Source: Argentina anserina (taxonomy: Eukaryota; Streptophyta; Magnoliopsida; Rosales; Rosaceae). Taken from it: a stretch of 64,000 nt of DNA. Under the pieces are notes generated by a model that did not search any database, was not told the origin of the DNA, and saw nothing but the letters and a program-made list of their open reading frames with translations. The DNA lies in the NCBI RefSeq assembly GCF_933775445.1, contig NC_065875.1, positions 15,079,001 through 15,143,000 on the forward strand. Reading direction: 5' to 3'. This document shows, in pieces, positions 33,428 to 44,847 of the stretch (positions within the stretch are counted from its first letter, which is position 1; each line of letters begins with the position of its first letter). The position numbers were made by a program, and so were the translations under genes.

Positions 33428-34117
33428 CAGTGTTCTAAATATCGGGATATATCGGGGATATATCGGCGATATATCGGTGATATTTAGAAACCGATAGGAT
33501 AAATGCCATATCGCCTTAATATATCGGTCAACTCAAAATATCGGGTCAACATGCGATATATCGGTGGATTTTTTTTTTTTGACTTTTTTTTCTGTGGACT
33601 TTTTTTTGGTGGACTTTTTTTTTCGTTGACTTTTTTTTTCGATGATTTTTTTCGATAATTTTTTTTTCGTTGACTTTTTTTTTGGTGACTTTTTTTCTTG
33701 TTACTTTTTTTTCGGTGATTTTTTTTAAGGAGGCGATGTCGTTTTGAGGAATTTCAACGCAAATAGACATAATATGATTTATGAAGATGATTTTCTCTCA
33801 GAAGATGAGGACGAAGATAATGGAGAAGATGATTTTGACTTTGATTCTGATGATGAGAGTTTATAATGCATGAATGCATAATCAATATCTCAATCTATCT
33901 TTTGTGCACCTATTTTTGTTCAATTAGTACTTAGTAGTTAATATTATTTGGTATATTTTGAATATTTTGAAGTATATGTTTATAAATATATTAAATTTAA
34001 ATTAAAAATTAACAAAAACGATAAATCCGATATAATCCGATATATCTCGATATATCTCCGTTATATCCTTATTTTTCAAAACCGATACGATGCCGATAAC
34101 CGATATTTAGACCATTG
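33428..34117. mobile_element. 690-bp hAT-type MITE inside the copia element
   Basis: Terminal inverted repeats CAGTGTTCTAAATATCGG and CAATGGTCTAAATATCGG (right end reverse-complemented) match at 16 of 18. Flanks TGGGAGAC (33420-33427) and GGGGAGAC (34118-34125) are an 8-bp target duplication with one mismatch, as hAT requires. Subtermini carry repeated GATATATCGG words. The interior has a run of GGTGACTTTTTTTT-type units and no transposase. It must be younger than the copia element it splits. Confidence 0.9.
33566..33730 (+). repeat. GACTTTTTTTT tandem low-complexity array
   Basis: About nine imperfect units of the type (G)GTGGACTTTTTTTT / CGTTGACTTTTTTTTT, 15-20 bp each, lie inside the hAT MITE. 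The Lys-rich frame it gives on the minus strand is an artefact of the T tracts. Confidence 0.75.
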
Positions 34118-36062
34118 GGGGAGACAAGTCAGCCAGAAGCTATGGTGACAGGTTCGATTGAGATTACTGATGTCTCAGCTACACATGCACCACCAGATGA
34201 TTCTAGTATAGTCACTCCAGAGATTTAGGTACCAGAAGCTGACAGCAAAACTGCCCCTCCTGCCTCCCCTGACCAACGTTTCCCTGGTACAGAAGATCAC
34301 TCACTTGAGGTTAGTAATTCTATTGGGGCTAATACTGGTGAAACTAATAGTAGACAATATGTCTTGCCAAATAGGTCTACTCGAGGTCAGCCAACAAAAA
34401 AATATGAACCTACCCTTCATGCTAAAGCTAAGTATCATGTGGCTAATTTTATGTCTACCAAAAGATTGTCTAAGTCATATGAATCATTTGTGAATTAAAT
34501 TTCTGCTGTATCAATACCTAACAAAGTGCAGGATGCATTGTGGGATCCAAAATGGAGGAAAGCGATGGAGGAAGAGATGGAAGTATTAAAGAAGAATAAT
34601 ACTTGGGAGCTTGTATCTCCACCACATGGCAAGAAGGCAGTGAGATGTCGTTGGGTGTTTACAGTGAAGCATAATGCAGATGGGTCAGTGAGCCGGTATA
34701 AAGCACGCCTAGTAGCAAAAGGGTTCACCCAGACATATGGCATAGACTATGATGAGACATTTGCACCTGTTGCAAAGATGAACACTATTCGGGTATTGCT
34801 CTCTTTTGCTGTTATCTTAAACTGGCCACTTAGACAATTTGATGTCAAGAATGCATTCATTCATGGAGAACTTACAGAGGAAGTGTATATGGATCTTCCT
34901 CCTGGATATGTGGTAGCTTCTCCCGATAACTTTGTATGCAGATTGAGGAAGTCTTTGTATGGTCTTAAACAGTCTCCTCGTGCTTGGTTTGGAAGATTTT
35001 CACAATTCATGAGGAAAATTGGCTACAGGCAGAGTAATTCAGACCACACATTATTTCTCAAACACCAACAAGGGAATGTAACAGCCTTAATTATATATGT
35101 TGACGATATGATAGTGACAGGTAATGATACTATTGATGTGGATAGATTACAGAAGCAGCTAGCCACAGAGTTTGAGATGAAAGATGTAGGTACACTCAAG
35201 TACTTCTTGGGCATTGAGGTAGTCCGGGGAAGTGATGGTATCTATTTGTGTCAGAGGAAGTATATCCTTGATCTACTAACAGAGACCGGTATGTTAGATT
35301 GCACTCCAATTGATACTCCTATTGAGCAAAACCATCGGTTAGCAGAGTACCCAGATCAAGTGCTCACTGACAAAACTCGTTACCAGAGGCTAGTTGGACA
35401 CCTGATTTATTTGTCACATACCAGACCAGATGTTGCATATGCAGTAAGTGTAGTGAGTCAGTTCATGCATAATCCTAGTGTGGATCACATGGATGCTGTT
35501 GTGAGAATTTTGAGGTACTTGAAGCCAGCTCCAGGGAGAGGAGTAATGTTTTCTAACCACAACAATATCCTTGAGATTTGTGGCTTCATAGATGCAGACT
35601 AGGCTGGAAATATTACGGATCAGAGGTCCACGTCAGGGTACTTTACCTTTGTTGGAGGCAATCTTGTTACGTGGAGGAGTAAGAAACAAAATGTGGTAGC
35701 TCGATTTAGTGCTGAAGCAGAATACAGAGGAATGGCTCAGGGAGTGTGTGAGTTGTTATGGCTTAGGAATCTGCTACAAGATTTGGGTGTTAAGCCCAAG
35801 TGTGCTATACAGTTGTACTGTGACAACAAGGCAGCTATTGATATTTCACAAAATCCTGTGCAGCATGATCGTACAAAACATGTAGAGGTTGATCGTCACT
35901 TTATAAAGGAGAAGCTAGACGCTAAGATCATTTGTTTTCCGTTTGTTCCTACAGAAGAGCAACTTGCGGATATACTCACAAAAGGAGTGTCTAAGAAGGT
36001 CTTTTATGACTCACTTAGCAAGTTTGGCATGGTTGATATGTATGCGCCAACTTGAGGGGGAG

Positions 36063-36259
36063 TGTTTGAGTGAGCTGGAAAGAAGCTGTGTTGGGAGCAT
36101 GAGCATGTTACTCATGGTGGAGTTAACAGCTATACTTAATTATTAGAATTAGTGTTAAACAACAGTACAATATTCTCTCATCTTCCCTATAAATAGATAG
36201 GTTAGTCTTGTATCAATTTATAAGAGAAAATATCAATATACAAACCTCTATATTTAAGT
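36063..36259 (+). repeat. 3' LTR of the full-length copia element
   Basis: Starts TGTTTGAGTGAGCTGG directly after the polypurine tract, ends TTTAAGT, 197 bp, followed by the GAGAT duplication at 36260-36264. Confidence 0.93.
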
Positions 36260-37277
36260 GAGATGACAACAATGCAAGTAATGAAGATGACATGGTGTTG
36301 GAAGGCCTTCAGCCCCGTCAAAATTTGAAAGTGCTGCATATAGCTGGGTATAGCAGTGTTCGATTCCCCAACTGGCTGATGGACAATGTTGCATGGTCTC
36401 TACAAAATTTAGTTGAGCTTACAATTGAGGGTTGTCCCAGATGCCAGCATCTTCCACCACTGGATCAACTTCCTTGTCTCAAGTTTCTCAAGCTATATTG
36501 TCTAAGTTCCTTGGAGCACATCAACAACGGGTACGTATTTCCCTCTTCTAGTTTGGTTGGTGGAGGAAGGGAGCCTTTGTGTTTTCCATCATTGAAAGAG
36601 CTCACACTTTATGACTTGCCGCTTTTAAAGGAGTGGCAAACAAGCAGTGATCAAGAAGCGACAACATCAATGCCGAAGCAGCAACAGCTTTCATTTCCTT
36701 CCCTAACCAAGCTGACAATGGTGGACGCCCCTAACTTAACCTCCATGTCAATGCTTCCAGTACTTGAAGAATTACTTATGGACACAATCTCTGAGAAGCT
36801 GTTGCAGTCAATGCTGATGGCAGCAGCCTCAAAAAACCATACAAGCTCTTCGTCCCTTGCTAGATTGAAATTTCTGATTATCAAATCTTGCAGTGATCTT
36901 GTGTCTTCAGATAGAGTAGCCTAAATTCCCTGAAGATTATAGAATGTGAAAACTTAACATATCTACCACAGAATCTGCACTGTAAATACGTACTTAGTAA
37001 TTAGTGTCTGATCTTTCTATAACCAGTCTTGGTTCATGTAAGTTTCAACTAATGACCAATTGGTCTCTCTATTTTTGTTAACTAATATGGTTTTTTGGTC
37101 ATGTAATATCCATGGAGAGTACACATATTTTTGACCTTAGTGCCAAAACTTCTTGTGCGTCTCAAATTACAAAGTTGAAAACAACTCATCATAACGACGT
37201 CGTTCTGGAGTTATGTATAAGTTGTTTATAACAGACTTTGGTGGCGGCGGACTTAGAGTTAGTGAAGTGGGAAAAAA

Positions 37278-39949
37278 ATGGTGGTGGAGAGCTATGTGGT
37301 GGTTCACAACATAGCCAAGAGGCACAACGTCGGCACACTCGCCCGTAGCGCCACCGCCTTCGGCGTCTCCGAGCTTATACTCGTCGGCCGCAGAGAGTTT
37401 AACGCCTTTGGCAGCCACGGCTCCACGTCACACGTCCGCTTCCGCCACTTTCATTCTCTCCAAGAGGCCCGACAATTTCTCAAGGTAAGTCCCCACTTTT
37501 CCTCTTTATCTTGTTCTTGTTTTTTTTTTTGTCTCTGTTTCTGGGTTTGTGTCTGATTTGTGTGTTCGTGTTGGTTAATGGGGTGTAGGACAGAGATTGT
37601 GATATATGCGGAGTTGAGATCACTGACAATGCTATGCCTGTGAATCACCACCCTTTCACCAAAAGCACGGCTTTTCTTCTTGGCAATGAGGTAAACTATC
37701 GATTTTTGAAGCTACCCATATCTGTTTCCATTGCAAAGTTTGATCCTTTACTCTTGTTTTGACATCATACTCAGTGAAGTAGTGTGCTTTTAGTCAATGG
37801 GTACTTTGGGTATTATTTGCTTGATATGTTTTGTTAGTTTGACAATGGTGGAAGTTATGTTTTGGTGTTTTAGCCTTTGAGGTGTTTGAGTCAAACTTCA
37901 CTTGGGAAGCATTTGTAATTGAAGCTTTACGTTGGATGTTCTTTGTCTCCTTTTGATTTTTAGGGAACAGGCCTTTCTGCTAAGGAGTGTGAGATTTGTG
38001 ATTTCTTTGTGTATATCCCACAGTATGGGGACGGCACTGCTTCTTTGAATGTAACAGTCGCAGCTTCCATTGTCCTGCATCAGTTTGGAGGTAACTGTTC
38101 AATAATCGTATGACTTGTTTTGATTCTGTCATTTACTTGCTGTTAATATCATGTCTAAGATATAATCAAACTGTGCTTTTTTATTTTTGTCACTCTTGGT
38201 GTTTAAATAGTACTATATGGTGCTTAACTATGTTTTTACCCTCCGCACAACCTCACACTTAGTGCTTGCTGTCCCTTAATGGGAGAGGGGACGTCAGGAG
38301 TTAGGTTCCTCCTTTAGTTGTAACTTGTAAGCCTTAACTAAGCAAAACCAAATTGGAACAAGCTTCACTCAAAAAGATTAGTCAAATTCCTTTATAACCA
38401 AACTTTGTTGTACTAGCTTGCCAGTCTATGAATGTCACCATATTTCCTTTCCTTTCAGTTTTAGTCATAGGGAACAATCCTCATTTGAGCTATATTTTCT
38501 ACTGCCACTTTTGGTACCCTGACTTGCAAAACTACCTTCGTGGTACCTGAACTTGTGAACTAAAAAGTGTCTCCATTTTGTACTTCTGCACATTCTACCG
38601 TTAAGGTTGCATAAGTGGCATATTTTTAGTGGGATAAAGTGTGTCATAGCAGCCTACACAATAAGCTCATTCATAAACTACATATAGCCTTCTTCAATCA
38701 CCGTGGTCATTTCTCTCATAAATTCACATAATAATGGCCAATGAAAAAAATATCATATCTCCAAATCTCAACATACATGTGGATTGAAGGGTTTCTTGTG
38801 GATTACTTTCCCTCCTAACAACCCCGTAACACATCTAAAAAGTTGTGGATTGAAGGGTTTCTTGTGGATTACTTTCCCTCCTAACAACCCCGTAACACAT
38901 CTAAAAAGTTGAATTTTGGGGTTGGGCAATTATTCCATTAACCTTACCATACTCTATTCTAATGGAAAGGGAAAAGAAGATTGAATTCCATAATGTCATT
39001 GTGATGCAGGCTCCTGCATCACATTGTGGAGTGTAACTATTGTGGAGGAAATCTCTTGGTCTGATGTAAGTCCCATATAACTATAGGGAAGTAGAGAGAA
39101 GGAATTGTGACTTTAATATTGTTAAAATTAAAGTAGTTAATTAATTCCCGATTTGAGACCAGGTTACGAATTTGGTTGGAGGTGATGATGAGATCAATAA
39201 TATTAGAGGAAAAAGACCAATGGTGTCTGGTTTTCCTTGAAAGGAAAAGAAATTAAGTGAGTTATGCACAAAGGAAAATGGCGAATGGGGAATGGTTCTG
39301 AGTTCTCGAGCAAAGAGGAAAGGCCCAATAACTTTGTGACTATCTAGGGTTTTATCCTCCAAATTTCAGGCGTGGGTGATATTATTTATTCATTTCGGCT
39401 CCACATAAGCATACCTTGGCGGTAGAATGGACAGAACTACCAAACAGGCACATGGCCATAGTTCAGCAATACGAGGGTAGTTATGAAAGTCACCTAAAAA
39501 TTGCTATAGTCCAGGTACCATTTGAGTACTCCCTTGATTGTATCCCCAAGTAATACTGTGAGTTTAAGTCCCCATGACATACAAATTAGATAGTTCCTTT
39601 TAGACTGCACCCACTACAAGTAACTTTTAAGGTTTTTAGTACCTTTTTGAGGGATTAAATTCTTTGATTTCGAGTTCCTCCTTGTGCAAGACTTATGAAA
39701 CTTGTTAGCCTTATTAATCTTTCAGTCTGGGCTGGCTTCCCTGAGAGAACCCGTGATGGGAACAAGTTTATTGTGGCAGATAAACCTGCAAAGCAGACAA
39801 GACGAAGCTTCTGTGCAGAAACAGCAGATTCTGTAATTGAAGAGCGAAAATCTAGAAAAGAGCATAATTCTAATGGTTTCTTTGACGAGAGTGCAAATGA
39901 CAATCCATCTTCTAACCTTCTAGATGGGTTATTTAGTGATGTCAGATAA
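37278..39949 (+). CDS. SpoU-family (SPOUT class) tRNA/rRNA methyltransferase
   Basis: Exons 37278-37484, 37589-37690, 37964-38090 and 39726-39949 join in frame to 219 residues. Motif 1 is NVGTLARSATAFGVSELILV (Asn17). Motif 2 is FLLGNEGTGLS (about 98-108), and motif 3 is IPQYGDGTASLNVTVAASIV (about 121-140). Together these form the trefoil-knot S-adenosylmethionine site of TrmH/SpoU enzymes, which usually methylate ribose 2'-OH in tRNA or rRNA. The knot lies almost at the N-terminus with no RNA-binding extension before it. A charged tail of about 75 residues follows (KQTRRSFCAETADSVIEERK). No clear organelle signal is seen. Exon 4 is separated by a 1.6-kb intron containing an insertion. Substrate cannot be told from sequence. 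Confidence 0.9.
38490..39545. mobile_element. Mutator-like insertion in intron 3 of the SpoU gene
   Basis: Both ends carry matching text in inverted orientation. The left has TTGGTACCCTGACTTGC, GTGGTACCTGAACTTG and TTCTGCACATTCTACCGTTAAGG. The reverse complement of the right has ATGGTACCTGGACTATAG and TTCTGTCCATTCTACCGCCAAGG. Long degenerate inverted repeats without transposase suit a non-autonomous MULE. Exact ends and the target duplication were not resolved. Splice sites of the host intron are intact. Confidence 0.55.
38779..38910 (+). repeat. Perfect 66-bp tandem duplication
   Basis: 38779-38844 and 38845-38910 are identical head-to-tail copies beginning GTGGATTGAAGGGTTTCTTG and ending ACATCTAAAAAGTT. 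Perfect identity means a very recent duplication or an assembly artefact. Confidence 0.95.
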
Positions 39950-40778
39950 CCCCAAGCATCCAAAATAGTGAAAATGGTTTGGACTGTCGGAATAAGTTTG
40001 TGACTTTATGCCTGACCTGTAACTGCAGAAGAATCTCTAGTAAGATGTATCCTTAATGACAGGGGTTTTGTTACAACTTACTATTGGAAACATGGAATAG
40101 TGCTCCCAGTGAATTAGAGTTGGGAGGTTTTTGCATTGACGTAACTGCAATTGTAAATTACATCAGCTTTTGCCTTGGTTTGTACTTCATGCAAGGGCAG
40201 TTGCAAGGATTGTATTTTTGTTCTTGTTATCCCTTGTGAGCAATGTTTATTGATCAGAATCATACTTCATGCTTGTGTTGCTTCGGTGTGATTTGTTTGA
40301 TTAGTTATGAACCATGCTTGTGTTCTTTAACATATAGCTCTTGTTAATTTTCATAATGAAGACTTTGATTGGGGCAAATAAGAATATCTATAGGTTTCTG
40401 CAATATCAGCAGAACTTGGTTTCGCATGATAGGCTTCAATTTGTCCGCCATAAAACGCTAGTCTCCTTCAATACTCGTCATCAGCTTATAATTCATAAAA
40501 AACTTACTCGGTGCATATGTAAATTACACTCTTTCAACTGCATACAAAAGAATCGAACCAAGAAACTTGAACAAACTATGAAACACATGATGAAAGCTTA
40601 AACAATATGAAAACATTGAAAATCATACATTATGGCTCCGGCAAACTATCAAGAAACACACGATGAAAGCTAAAACAATATGAAAAGCATAAATAATGGA
40701 AAGCCAAACCGATCAAGCATGCTTCTTATCAATACTCTTGTACGGATGCAATAGGTTGTGAGTTTTATATGTGGAAGC
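39950..40778. other. 3' flanks of the convergent SpoU and DMP genes
   Basis: It carries the SpoU 3' UTR and AT-rich intergenic DNA. ACATGATGAAAGCT(T)AAACAATATGAAAA occurs twice at about 40586 and 40660, a short diverged direct repeat. No coding text seen. Confidence 0.4.
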
Positions 40779-41384
40779 TTAGGACTCCTCTGAGTTTTGG
40801 GAAGAATCTGAACTTGAAGAAGGGTACCCGATTCCGTGGCGTTTATTAGGGAAGACAACAAAGACAGTGCCGGCAATAGTGCCAATTACAGGAGGCAACA
40901 CCATATGCAAAACCCTCTCAGTGGACTCAAATGTAGGATAAAAGCACCTCACAGTGTTGGAATCCAAAAGTGATACCACTGCAAACACGATCAAGGAAAA
41001 GAAGGCATGCACAAAGTCCCCAACCCGAAGCTTGTAAGCAGACAAGTCCACAGAACCGGAACTCGTTGATGGCCAGAGACCCTTTGTTGTTGCAATTCCA
41101 TAGTGAGTTTGTCCATCACTACTAGTGTAACTGTCGGTGAAGGAAGCAAAGCAGCAAGAGAAGGCGGAAATGGCAATGAGAGTGGCGCTTAAATACTTAT
41201 TAACTGAGGTGTTGCAGTGGCCATTGTTGGTTAAGACGGGGTTGAGAAACTGGAACAAGAAGACCGTGCCCGTAGGGAGGAGCTTAATGAGGTTGCCTAC
41301 TCCTGTTAATGCAATGTCTTTGACACCCTTGTTGTTAGTTGATTTCTTGGATTTGGAGGGAGAAGAACTGGATAAAGCCCCCAT
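40779..41384 (-). CDS. DUF679 domain membrane protein (DMP family)
   Basis: A single exon of 201 residues starts at [13 protein letters not shown] (41384). The frame stays open upstream to 41687, but DMPs begin with such a short Ser/Lys-rich cytosolic tail, so this start is preferred. Four hydrophobic segments fit the family: [60 protein letters not shown] and [18 protein letters not shown]. Family-typical text includes [20 protein letters not shown] and HGIGYP near the C-terminus. DMPs are plant-specific endomembrane proteins linked to senescence, membrane remodelling or, for DMP8/9, gamete fusion. I cannot assign the subtype. Confidence 0.9.
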   Translation of the reverse strand: MGALSSSSPSKSKKSTNNKGVKDIALTGVGNLIKLLPTGTVFLFQFLNPVLTNNGHCNTSVNKYLSATLIAISAFSCCFASFTDSYTSSDGQTHYGIATTKGLWPSTSSGSVDLSAYKLRVGDFVHAFFSLIVFAVVSLLDSNTVRCFYPTFESTERVLHMVLPPVIGTIAGTVFVVFPNKRHGIGYPSSSSDSSQNSEES

Positions 41385-41699
41385 TTGAAAAGCAAATAAT
41401 TCTACTTGTGAATGATAGAGAGTTGGAGACTTAAGAGGGAGTTTAGAAAGGTTTGATAATGCTATATTGTGTTTTGGTTCTTGCAGATTACAGAAGAATT
41501 GTCCTGATTTATAGAGAAAGAGGGAGTTGGATTCTGTTTGTGGATAGAAGATTGCTTTCACGTTAAATGATAAATGGTTTGCTTGTCCTGTTGAGTTGGA
41601 AAGCTTGCTTGTACTCTTAGAATGGAGGGGCTTCGTTTCTAATCCAAGCTTAGAGAGACATGAGGGATTGAAATTTCTAAAAGACAAAGATATGACACT

Positions 41700-42037
41700 A
41701 CCTAGCTTGTAGCAAATTTACGTAAGTAATCGCTCAAAATAGGATGTGGGCCTAATCAAGTTATCCATCTCATTGCTGCACAACCCAAGTTACTTGACCA
41801 TCGAAGTCCGTTTCAAGTCAAACTTGGACGTAGGAACTTAAGATTGACTAATCAGGAACTTGAACTAAAAGTACTGTCATTTGTCAAATTTTTGGACTTC
41901 GTTTAATATAATCAATATATACATATACATATCCTTATGGTCTTTTTTTCTGAAGTGTGTTTAGAGTTTAGAGTTAATTTGAAATTTTTACCCCTAATAA
42001 CTCTTGTTATATATATATATATATAGTCTCTATTCAT
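41700..42037. other. Intergenic DNA
   Basis: AT-rich sequence upstream of the DMP gene with a (TA)n tract at about 42010-42023. Nothing else recognised. Confidence 0.4.
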
Positions 42038-42264
42038 AGTCAAGCTTTACACTGAAATGAAAAGAGTGAAGTTCCAATTTTGACACACTTTTCGGTCAAA
42101 TTTTTTCACCATAAGCGATTCAATATTTAAATTGAATAAAGCTTTATAGAGATGATCTTGAATAACATACCTAAGTATTTAATCGCTTATGGTGAAAACA
42201 TTTGACCGAAAAGTGTGTCAAAATTGAAACTTCACTCTGTAATTTCATAGTGAAACTTCACTCT
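42038..42264. mobile_element. Foldback MITE with long inverted arms
   Basis: The arms are near-complementary over more than 80 bp: the left contains TTTTGACACACTTTTCGGTC and CACCATAAGCGATT, the right contains AATCGCTTATGGTG and GACCGAAAAGTGTGTCAAAA. The outer ends AGTCAAGCTTTACACTGAAA and AGTGAAGTTTCACTATGAAA (right, reverse-complemented) also match. A spacer of about 45 bp separates the arms. A transcript would fold into a long near-perfect hairpin. Confidence 0.8.
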
Positions 42265-44845
42265 GAATATATATATAACTCCTCAAGAGCGAAAAATTTA
42301 TATATAACTCCTCAAATTAGACCATAGTTGTTATCTAGTGATGATATCACATTAGTATATTAAAGATTTAGTAGAGATCGATCTACTAATAATACCATAG
42401 CAAACAACGTGCTCCTGGAAAGTAACTGATTTGGAGAACTTAAAGAGATGCATTGATCTCTCTTGAGGCCTTATTCCTGGTTATTTCCCTCATTCCAGAA
42501 GGTTAGCTAACCATCAAGGCATATTGTCATGCATTTCCTTCTCAAAAAATTTTAAGGATCAAAGTTTCGGTGTTGCTGTCATTATCTCTTATTGCAGTCA
42601 TAAGTTGGGTCTTTTCTTGTTTTGATATCGTGTTTAATATGGGGACTTGATGAAACATGCGTTCCCCATGAGGCCATGATATCAGCAGCGGCTAGCTTTA
42701 CTCATTTCAGTCGTGATATCTTTGATTATCTTAATTTCTTTCAATTTCTCCATCTATTTGTCAATGCATGATATAGTACTAGAGTAGAGACCATGCAATT
42801 ACTTCATAGATACTGAGAAGGAAGAAATTGGTTAGTTACCACGTTGCCATGAACTACTAGGCCGCCCCACAATTTTCATGAACAATATGATCGTTATGGT
42901 ACTATAAGGGACGTTCTCAAATCGTATGAATTCGAACTTATATATGCAGCTGTTCGTTTCTAGATAGCTTTATACTCCAATCAAACAATATATTAACAAT
43001 CTATATAAAACACTCACTTGTCGGCCTTGATAATAAGATACAGTTCTTAAGACACCTAATAATAAGAAACAAACGCAAAAGTAATTAAACATTTTAATGG
43101 CCAAGGATTAAGATCCGGACTCATTAATCACCAAGCCCCAGATAGAACTGCAGAAATCCGTCACAACCATTCTATCACTTGAAAGTCTGAAACGCTCGAG
43201 CTTAAATATAGTTGAATAGAGGACCGGAGTTCACATCCAGTCCAATAGTTTGGACGAGGCACAGTGGCACACATATGCAGGTGGACTCGACTAATGCCAG
43301 TTGCTAGCTACCACCACGTTTATTTGCATGGGATGCAACTGAAGGAGCTGTCCAAATCTTCTTCGATCCGTTCCAGTTCTGTTGAAGTTGTGCACCGAGC
43401 CTTTCTGGCTCTGAGCTCAATCATATAATTTCGTATATGCCCTAAACATGTCAAACAACCATGTCGATCAAAACCTGAACTTCCTTCTCCTAGCTAGTTC
43501 AGTTCTTATTGACGGGTAATTAATTAAGTACCTTCTAAGCCTCTGACTTTTGCTATGTTGCTCAATATCTTTTATTGTTTCTGTGATGATGCTTAGAAAT
43601 TCTAGGCCGAGTTCCGCCATTTATTCTCAATTACTTATGCTCAGTTTCTTTTATCTTGTATGTCGACTTTAAGCTAGCTTATTGTGTGAGTTCAACATAC
43701 AGGCTTGGTACAATGACCAATATATAACATGTATAGGTTGTATTCAACTTCTGATGGGCAACAAAATGGACCGTTTTAGTTCAAAAATGGTGTGTTTTTC
43801 CGCCACCAAACAAGCCTCATGGGGTAAAGATGCTTAACCTGATTTTTCGAAACAGTGACTTTACGTATTGCTTGCGAGTGATACTCCGGTTTCTTTATAT
43901 ATACCTTACTCGAGTTTTTTTTTTTTGTAAAGGTTTTGGCTTATGCTATATATACAGTATTGAGACCTCCGTCATTTCTCAATTATTAAATTACATAAAT
44001 ATCCTATTGTAAAAAGATAATTTTAGACATAAAATTTGATATAATAAAAAATCAGTTATTTATAATCAATATGTTTTTTTGTATGTAAAAAATAGGGTTT
44101 CTTATAAAAAAAAAGTCAATTTTGACACATGAAATGAGAAAAAAATTAAGAAATATTTCAAAATTAGAAAAAAGTCACAATTCTAAAACCATTACAGCGT
44201 TGCCACTGAACTTGATGATATTTACAATATGCCACTGTCTTCACCTACCTCTCCATAACTTCTCCTACCTCTAGCTCACGACGCCGATCTCGGCCTCTCA
44301 GATTTCCCTATTCAGCTACCCAGAAGGCAAGAGATCTCGCACCGTTGCTCCACTCTTCTCAATCAATACTCTCTGACATAGACCGCACGACGTGGAACCT
44401 CCAAACCCAGATCCACATCCTTGCTCATCCTCTTATTCACATCCCGAGGTCTGAACTCAGTCGTCAAGATGGACTCCCTTGCCATCGTCGTCGTATTCCC
44501 TGGGTTTCCCAACGGAGATCGAGAAAAGCCACGACGTCAATGCATCGGCAGAGGCCGACGTCGTTTAGATCATTTAGAAGGCGAAGCGGGAGGCGTCGGT
44601 GGGAGCGAAGATGGTGACAACAACGGCTACTGTCGCATCAAACTTGGACAGCGACGCCGGCTATGGACGGCAACGACAATATGAAGGCGCTGACGATCTG
44701 GAGGCGATGACAACACTGTGGAGAGGAGAAGACGCTGATGTTGTTGTTGCTGATGCAGCTTGCCGGAAAGAGATGTTGACATGGGTACTCAGAGTAATTT
44801 TCTGGGTGTCCACCTCATCTATTAGGATTTGTTTTTAAGAAAATT
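42265..44845. other. Intergenic DNA; GC-richer segment of unknown nature at 44260-44820
   Basis: 42265-44250 is AT-rich with no recognised feature. At 44260-44820 the base composition shifts and several overlapping open frames appear (for example TATVASNLDSDAGYGRQRQY). Three frames are open at once and none shows domain text, so this looks like a repeat-derived GC-rich segment rather than a gene. It lies just before the 12-bp inverted array. Confidence 0.4.
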
Positions 44846-44847
44846 GC

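Larger units (their letters stand above)
31016..36055 (+). pseudogene. Copia gag-pol polyprotein gene with inactivating lesions
   Basis: Gag starts at 31016 (MGSGDEADIPKFEVSVKSS), has a CX2CX4HX4C zinc knuckle (CSYCHDTNHTRVTC) and runs into protease (WIIDSGASDHMIYDKSYF). Integrase has the HHCC region (WLWHHRLGHPS ... CETCVLGK) and the catalytic Asp/Glu text; RT has IIYVDDMIVTGND; RNase H has YCDNKAAIDISQNPVQHDRT. Lesions I can see: a one-base loss in a T run near 32316, TAG near 32689, a G-run frameshift near 32868, TAG near 33212, the MITE at 33428-34117, TAG near 34227, TAA near 34497 and TAG near 35600 (Trp codon). The RT-RH block 34526-35599 is otherwise open. Confidence 0.92.
30125..36259 (+). 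mobile_element. Full-length Ty1/copia element, mutated
   Basis: Both LTRs are 197 bp (30125-30321 and 36063-36259), ending TTTAAGT. By hand count they differ at about 10 positions, about 5%. A primer-binding site (TGGTATCAGAGC, 30322-30333) and a polypurine tract (GAGGGGGAG, about 36053-36061) are present, with gag-PR-INT-RT-RH between. The perfect GAGAT target duplication shows both ends are original. The coding region has several lesions and a hAT MITE insertion, so it is not autonomous now. Confidence 0.95.
27033..37003 (+). pseudogene. CC-NBS-LRR disease-resistance gene fragment split by two copia elements
   Basis: Host pieces are 27033-27216, 29553-30124 and 36265-37003. They read, in order, the end of the NB-ARC/winged-helix region (IKTLIHDLSRAVAGPECSIC, ERVHHVSFSC, KAKKTRTF), then leucine-rich repeats (NLRFLRVLDLHNLRIDEL, LIHLRYLDLSGN, LQNLQTLKLNRCYRLEQLP, HLDITGC, YLESLKLIWSRD, LKVLHIAGYSSVRFPNWLMD, LVELTIEGCPRCQHLPPLDQ, FPSLKELTLYDLPLLKEW). 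RGA-type immune receptors have this text. Besides the two insertions there are a 7-bp duplication with a stop (about 29810-29818), a TAG at about 29917, a 2-bp insertion near 29955 and a frameshift near 36915 (after it SLNSLKIIECENLTYLPQNL to TAG at about 37003). The P-loop half is missing, so no receptor can be made. Confidence 0.85.

Noticed and set aside
33546..33770. Lys-rich 74-codon frame on the minus strand
   Set aside because: It is a direct product of the T-tract repeats in the hAT MITE.
44345..44838. Three overlapping plus-strand frames in a GC-rich segment
   Set aside because: All three frames are open together, none has recognisable domains or splice logic, and the segment borders repeats. 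I describe it only as GC-rich DNA.
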